A stretch of 52,051 bases of DNA from Candidatus Omnitrophota bacterium (GTDB taxonomy: Bacteria > Omnitrophota > Gorgyraeia > Duberdicusellales > Duberdicusellaceae): positions 1 through 52,051 of the forward strand of contig JAGGWS010000054.1 of assembly GCA_021163425.1 (NCBI GenBank). Direction: 5' to 3'. The position numbers and the translations under genes are program-made. Numbering within the stretch: position 1 is the first letter of the stretch; every line of letters begins with the position of its first letter. The notes under the pieces are model-generated. The model was given only the letters and a program-made list of their open reading frames with translations. It was not told the DNA's origin and did not search any database. Positions 49,125 through 52,051 of this stretch are shown here, piece by piece.

Positions 49125-49754
49125 GGCTAACTGAAAGGAAATCTTGCCTTCCTTGATTAACCTCTCTATTTCAAATATATACTTAAGGTTTCTACTTTTT
49201 AAAGAAGAAGGGGCACTATCCACGAATACCTTAACCATAAGACCTAAAATCTGTAGAGAAATCCTCTCTTTTCTTCCTTTTTTAAAGAAGTAATCAATAA
49301 TCTCCAAAGCCTGAAGAGGTGAACCTCTTACCAGAGCCAGCCGTAAATCGCTAAAAGTATAGTCTTTGAGGCCTCCTCCAGTCTTAAAAGGGGGACTTAT
49401 ACGGAAAAGAAAAGAAAAAAATCTATCTCTCTTTATTCTTTCCCGCTGAGAAGAATCTAAATCAAAATCAAAGATGAGAAAATCTCTCAGTCGCTTTTCT
49501 CCTATAATCTTTTTAAGATAATCTTTTATTTCTGGAGAAAGTTTTTCAGAATTTCTAAAGATAAACAATCTTTTACTGAAAGAAATATTTTCCATTTCTT
49601 TTTGAAGCTGGAATAAAGAAACGTCCTGAGAAAACAAATTTACTAAGGCTAATGAAGGGTAATGTAAAGAAAGGATCTTTTTAAATTCCTCAATATGCTT
49701 CTTCTTGGTAGAGAAATCTCTCCCCGAGATTACTAAAATCCTCTTTTCTACCAC
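49080..49754 (-). CDS. holA: Short DNA polymerase III delta subunit-like (HolA)
   Basis: 224 residues, shorter than the usual ~330-340. The N-terminal part (about 1-110) resembles the delta AAA-like domain (RILVISGRDF, FSKRLFIFRNSEKLSPEIKDYL, FLIFDFD), and the rest resembles domains II-III with LRLALVRGSPLQALEIIDYF. The neighbours lptE on one side and rpsT on the other are classic for holA, which supports the call. It would be the clamp-loader wrench. The shortening seems to be in the N-terminal domain. Confidence 0.72.
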   Translation of the reverse strand: MVEKRILVISGRDFSTKKKHIEEFKKILSLHYPSLALVNLFSQDVSLFQLQKEMENISFSKRLFIFRNSEKLSPEIKDYLKKIIGEKRLRDFLIFDFDLDSSQRERIKRDRFFSFLFRISPPFKTGGGLKDYTFSDLRLALVRGSPLQALEIIDYFFKKGRKERISLQILGLMVKVFVDSAPSSLKSRNLKYIFEIERLIKEGKISFQLALELLVFKLLLKQRA

Positions 49755-50284
49755 TCTTCAACAATATCTTCGACTATCCTTCGAGCAGCATCATCCAATA
49801 AATCTGAAATAGCAGAATCTTCACTCTCAGCAAATTTCCCTTCTAACGTATAAGTGGTATCACTCACTAAACTCTTTTTTCTTATCAGGTTGTTATTCTT
49901 ATCATAAAGCTTGTAAGTAAAGTAAATTTTTAATCGGTATTCCTCAACCCTATCCTGATCAGTATATCTTAAGGTCTCCCGCAAAAAGTCAGTAATTTCA
50001 GTCTCCAGAATTAAATCTGCGGTTTGTTCCCTAACTACTCTTAGATTACCATCGAGATTAAATCGGGATATTAAAGCTTTAGTAAAAGAATCTTCCAAAA
50101 GAGGAGGGATACTTCTAAAATCTCTATATTCCTGAGTTTCTTTAGTAAAGGTTAATTTATTTAAGACCGGTTTTACAAAAATACTTTTATAATCAGGATT
50201 TAAAAATCCCCGGGTAGTATAGCCACAACCCCAGATATTAACAACTAAAAGAAAATAAATACTTAATAACAATCCCTTTCTCAT
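49748..50284 (-). CDS. lptE: LPS-assembly lipoprotein LptE-like
   Basis: 178 residues with a lipoprotein signal ending NIWGC|GYTTRGF; the CGY start is typical of LptE. The body shows KSIFVKPVLNKLT, LEDSFTKALISRF and ILETEITDFLRET, consistent with the LptE fold that plugs LptD in the outer membrane. It overlaps the bamD-like gene by four bases and the holA-like gene by seven. LptE implies an LPS-bearing outer membrane. Confidence 0.88.
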   Translation of the reverse strand: MRKGLLLSIYFLLVVNIWGCGYTTRGFLNPDYKSIFVKPVLNKLTFTKETQEYRDFRSIPPLLEDSFTKALISRFNLDGNLRVVREQTADLILETEITDFLRETLRYTDQDRVEEYRLKIYFTYKLYDKNNNLIRKKSLVSDTTYTLEGKFAESEDSAISDLLDDAARRIVEDIVEEW

Positions 50285-51225
50285 TTCAACTCCTTTATTT
50301 TCTCTAACATCCTTTCTGCTTCCTCTGCCCAGAAGGTCTGAGGATAGTTTTTTAATACATACTCATAATAAACTTTAGCACTCAAGTATTCTTTCTGTTT
50401 ATAATAAAACTGGGCAATATCAAAAAATTTTTTTGCTTCTTCATCTTTTAGCATCTTTAGCTGTCTTTGAGCTTGCTGAGAAATCTCTAACTCCGGATGC
50501 TCAGCTACCAGTTCCTCCAGCCGCTTCTTTGCCTCCTGGGCTAAAGTCTGGTCATAATCACTTCCTGGTGAAGCCTTTAAGCTACATAAAGCTAACTGAT
50601 ACTTAGCCGGTTCTGCCCACTTGCTTTCAGGATACTTTTCTTCTAATTCCCTAAAAGACTTTATAGCTTCATCATATCTACCTAAAGCTTTATAGAGAAG
50701 ACCCAGTTTATATAAACTCTTAGAAGCATATTCAGAATAAGGAGCATTATCAATCACTTTCTTAAATATTTCAATTGAAGGGTGTTCAAATAACCCTTCT
50801 AAAATCTGAGCTGGCCATTTCTTCTCCGGTCTGTTTAAAAAAAATTCTCCTATCTTATACTCTCTCTCTATAATTTCAGTTATCTTCTCACTATAAGGGT
50901 AAGAATCTATTACCTTCTGGTACTCTTTAAAAGCCTGGTAAGGCTTTCCCATATCTTCTAAAACTCTTCCTGTATAATACTGAGCTAAAGGAGCCTGTTT
51001 AGTATCAGGAAAATGGACTACTAACTTTTTAAATTCTTTAAGAGCTTGAGGATAATCTTTAGCCTTATAAAACTTAAGAGCCTTCTCTAATTGGGCCTGG
51101 GGAGAAGCTAAAGGAGAATATTCGGGATTCCTCCATTTTTTAGACTTGGGAGACCATATCCAAAAAGAATAGGCTAAATTAGAGAATAAAATTCCTCCTA
51201 CAAATAATATCAGTATCTTTCTCAT
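50281..51225 (-). CDS. BamD-like TPR outer-membrane assembly protein
   Basis: 314 residues with a type I signal peptide (about 1-20, ending AYS) and no lipobox, unlike true BamD. At least five TPR-like repeats follow: ALKFYKAKDYPQALKEFKKL, AQYYTGRVLEDMGKPYQAF, LGLLYKALGRYDEAIKSFRE, and AQFYYKQKEYLSAKVYYEYV among them. This is the BamD/CpoB layout. It probably takes part in outer-membrane protein assembly. Its ATG lies ten bases from a good -10 box, suggesting a leaderless mRNA, and it is first in an operon with lptE and the holA-like gene. Confidence 0.8.
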   Translation of the reverse strand: MRKILILFVGGILFSNLAYSFWIWSPKSKKWRNPEYSPLASPQAQLEKALKFYKAKDYPQALKEFKKLVVHFPDTKQAPLAQYYTGRVLEDMGKPYQAFKEYQKVIDSYPYSEKITEIIEREYKIGEFFLNRPEKKWPAQILEGLFEHPSIEIFKKVIDNAPYSEYASKSLYKLGLLYKALGRYDEAIKSFRELEEKYPESKWAEPAKYQLALCSLKASPGSDYDQTLAQEAKKRLEELVAEHPELEISQQAQRQLKMLKDEEAKKFFDIAQFYYKQKEYLSAKVYYEYVLKNYPQTFWAEEAERMLEKIKELK

Positions 51226-51235
51226 TAGCTCTTAA

Positions 51236-51264
51236 ACTATAACAGAATAAATAGAAAATGTCAA
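51236..51264 (-). promoter_or_regulatory. Promoter of bamD-lptE-holA, leaderless layout
   Basis: -35 TTGACA (51259-51264), 17-base spacer, -10 TATAGT (51236-51241). Ten bases separate the -10 box from the ATG. The -35 continues TTGACATTTTCT. It lies within about ten bases of the presumed end of the IS256 element. Confidence 0.65.
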
Positions 51265-51271
51265 ATTAAAG

Positions 51272-52051
51272 AAAAAGTGGTTCTGTCAACAAAAGTGTGT
51301 AAATTCATAAAGGCTATACCCTCCATAATTAAAATTTCTGTTTCTGTTAAACCTTTCTACTAAAAGATAAATAACCCTATTTGCACTCTTTTCATCTCTA
51401 AACCCTGCCCAGTATCTTGTTAATTGTTCTATATCCCTTAAGAATCTTTCTATTAAATTGGTGCTTTTTATTAAAGAATGAAATTTAGCCGGGTATTTAT
51501 AAAAAGTTATAGTCTTGTCTATGTTTTTAAGTAAAATCTTTAAAAATTTAGGCTCTTTATCCTGGCATTCTTTTTTGAGAATATTTAATTTCTTCAGAAA
51601 TTCGTTCTTTGTTTTTGCTTTATAGAGATTGTATGCTCTCTTTCTTAAAGAAGGTATCTGCTTCTTATTTTTTATGTATGTTAAAGCCTCTCTTACATAG
51701 TGAACACTACAAATTTGAATATCTTTGTTAGGATAAACAAATAAAAAAGCATTTTCTATTGCCTTCTTCCCATCACAAATAAGCATTTTTAATTTTTTAC
51801 CCTCTAACCCTTTATCTTTAAGGTCAAAGAAAAAGTTTGTATAATTTATCTCATTCTCACCAGTTACTACTTTGAAATAAAGAACCTCATAGCTTAAGTC
51901 TTCTCTTATCCCTATACAGAACAAAACCGGCTTTTTTCTTTTATTTTGAGGGGATATCTTCACATATTTAGCATCTACTATTAGGAAAGAATAATCATCA
52001 CTTATCTTTTTCTTCAGGAATTGATTAACTAAACTGTCTAACCTTTTCAGA
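51272..52051 (-). mobile_element. IS256-family insertion sequence, one end visible
   Basis: The element comprises the transposase gene and its downstream end. The sequence around 51272-51306 (containing TTTACACACTTTTGTTGACA on the minus strand) resembles the terminal inverted repeats of IS256-family elements. The exact tip and the target duplication cannot be fixed because the other end is outside the window. Confidence 0.65.
51286..52051 (-). CDS. IS256-family (mutator-type) transposase, 5' part missing
   Basis: About 255 codons are visible; the N-terminal part is beyond the right edge. The reading frame is open to the edge (LKRLDSLVNQ, then LIVDAKYVKI). DDE residues are visible: first Asp in LIVDAKYVK, second Asp in LICDGKKAI, the C/H pair ICSVHYVREAL and the Glu in STNLIERFLRDIEQLTRY. 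These fit the family, and the frame has no stops, so the element may be active or recent. It points towards, and ends about 60 bases from, the bamD-like gene. Confidence 0.9.
   Translation of the reverse strand, partial: LKRLDSLVNQFLKKKISDDYSFLIVDAKYVKISPQNKRKKPVLFCIGIREDLSYEVLYFKVVTGENEINYTNFFFDLKDKGLEGKKLKMLICDGKKAIENAFLFVYPNKDIQICSVHYVREALTYIKNKKQIPSLRKRAYNLYKAKTKNEFLKKLNILKKECQDKEPKFLKILLKNIDKTITFYKYPAKFHSLIKSTNLIERFLRDIEQLTRYWAGFRDEKSANRVIYLLVERFNRNRNFNYGGYSLYEFTHFC

Noticed and set aside
1-52051. Reassignment of UGA codons
   Set aside because: UGA ends several genes at tight overlaps, and prfB uses UGA as a regulated stop.

Overview
The window is AT-rich bacterial DNA with almost all genes on the minus strand. 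It encodes a Gram-negative style envelope (LptE, a BamD-like protein, Lnt, an LpxL-like acyltransferase, MurJ and two secretins). The major pilin N-terminus, the many pilins with a Q+1 'QSxxEY' class III-type signal, and the large cellobiose-phosphorylase-like protein best suggest a Candidatus Omnitrophota-type bacterium. That placement is inference; there is no rRNA gene here to test it. The prfB gene has an intact programmed frameshift at UGA, so UGA is a normal stop.

Layout, left to right. (1) 1-12.6 kb: a Tad/Flp-type pilus locus read leftwards from a promoter near 12.6 kb. Its order is a parvulin lipoprotein, CpaB, a CpaC secretin carrying a TonB-C domain, a fused CpaE-CpaF ATPase, an HTH protein with a decayed DDE-transposase-like body, then eleven tandem small pilins, a TadG-like protein and a secreted protein. 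TadB/TadC and a prepilin peptidase are not in view and may lie beyond the left edge. (2) 12.7-16.6 kb: pilMNOPQ of a type IVa pilus. (3) 16.7-28 kb: a PaaX-like regulator, the major pilin, PilC, two PilB-like ATPases, a lone MshEN domain protein, a GGDEF-like protein that looks catalytically dead, a receiver-domain protein, and three plus-strand minor pseudopilins. (4) 28-38.9 kb: PhoU and a Na/phosphate cotransporter, a large GH94-like protein, DUF502, BioY, a purine permease, a polyprenol/diacylglycerol kinase, a patatin, a small membrane protein, an LpxL-like acyltransferase and an adenosine-specific kinase. (5) 38.9-48.8 kb: lnt, secA, prfB, a pilT-like gene, an alkyltransferase gene, a short uvrC and murJ. 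(6) 48.8-52 kb: rpsT, holA-like, lptE, a bamD-like gene and an IS256-family transposase cut by the right edge.

How it fits together: two different fibre machines sit side by side, one Tad-like with an expanded pilin set and one classical type IVa. They probably share a prepilin-processing system encoded elsewhere. The type IVa part carries apparent c-di-GMP-sensing pieces (an MshEN domain, and a GGDEF domain that may only bind). A PilT-like ATPase 20 kb away has an altered Walker B glutamate.

The most unusual signals are: the eleven-gene pilin array; the domain fusions CpaE-CpaF and secretin-TonB-C; a structured ~110-bp element present twice in opposite orientations, one copy forming the C-terminal tail of the alkyltransferase; and several strong promoters whose -10 box lies 6-16 nt from the start codon, implying leaderless or near-leaderless mRNAs.
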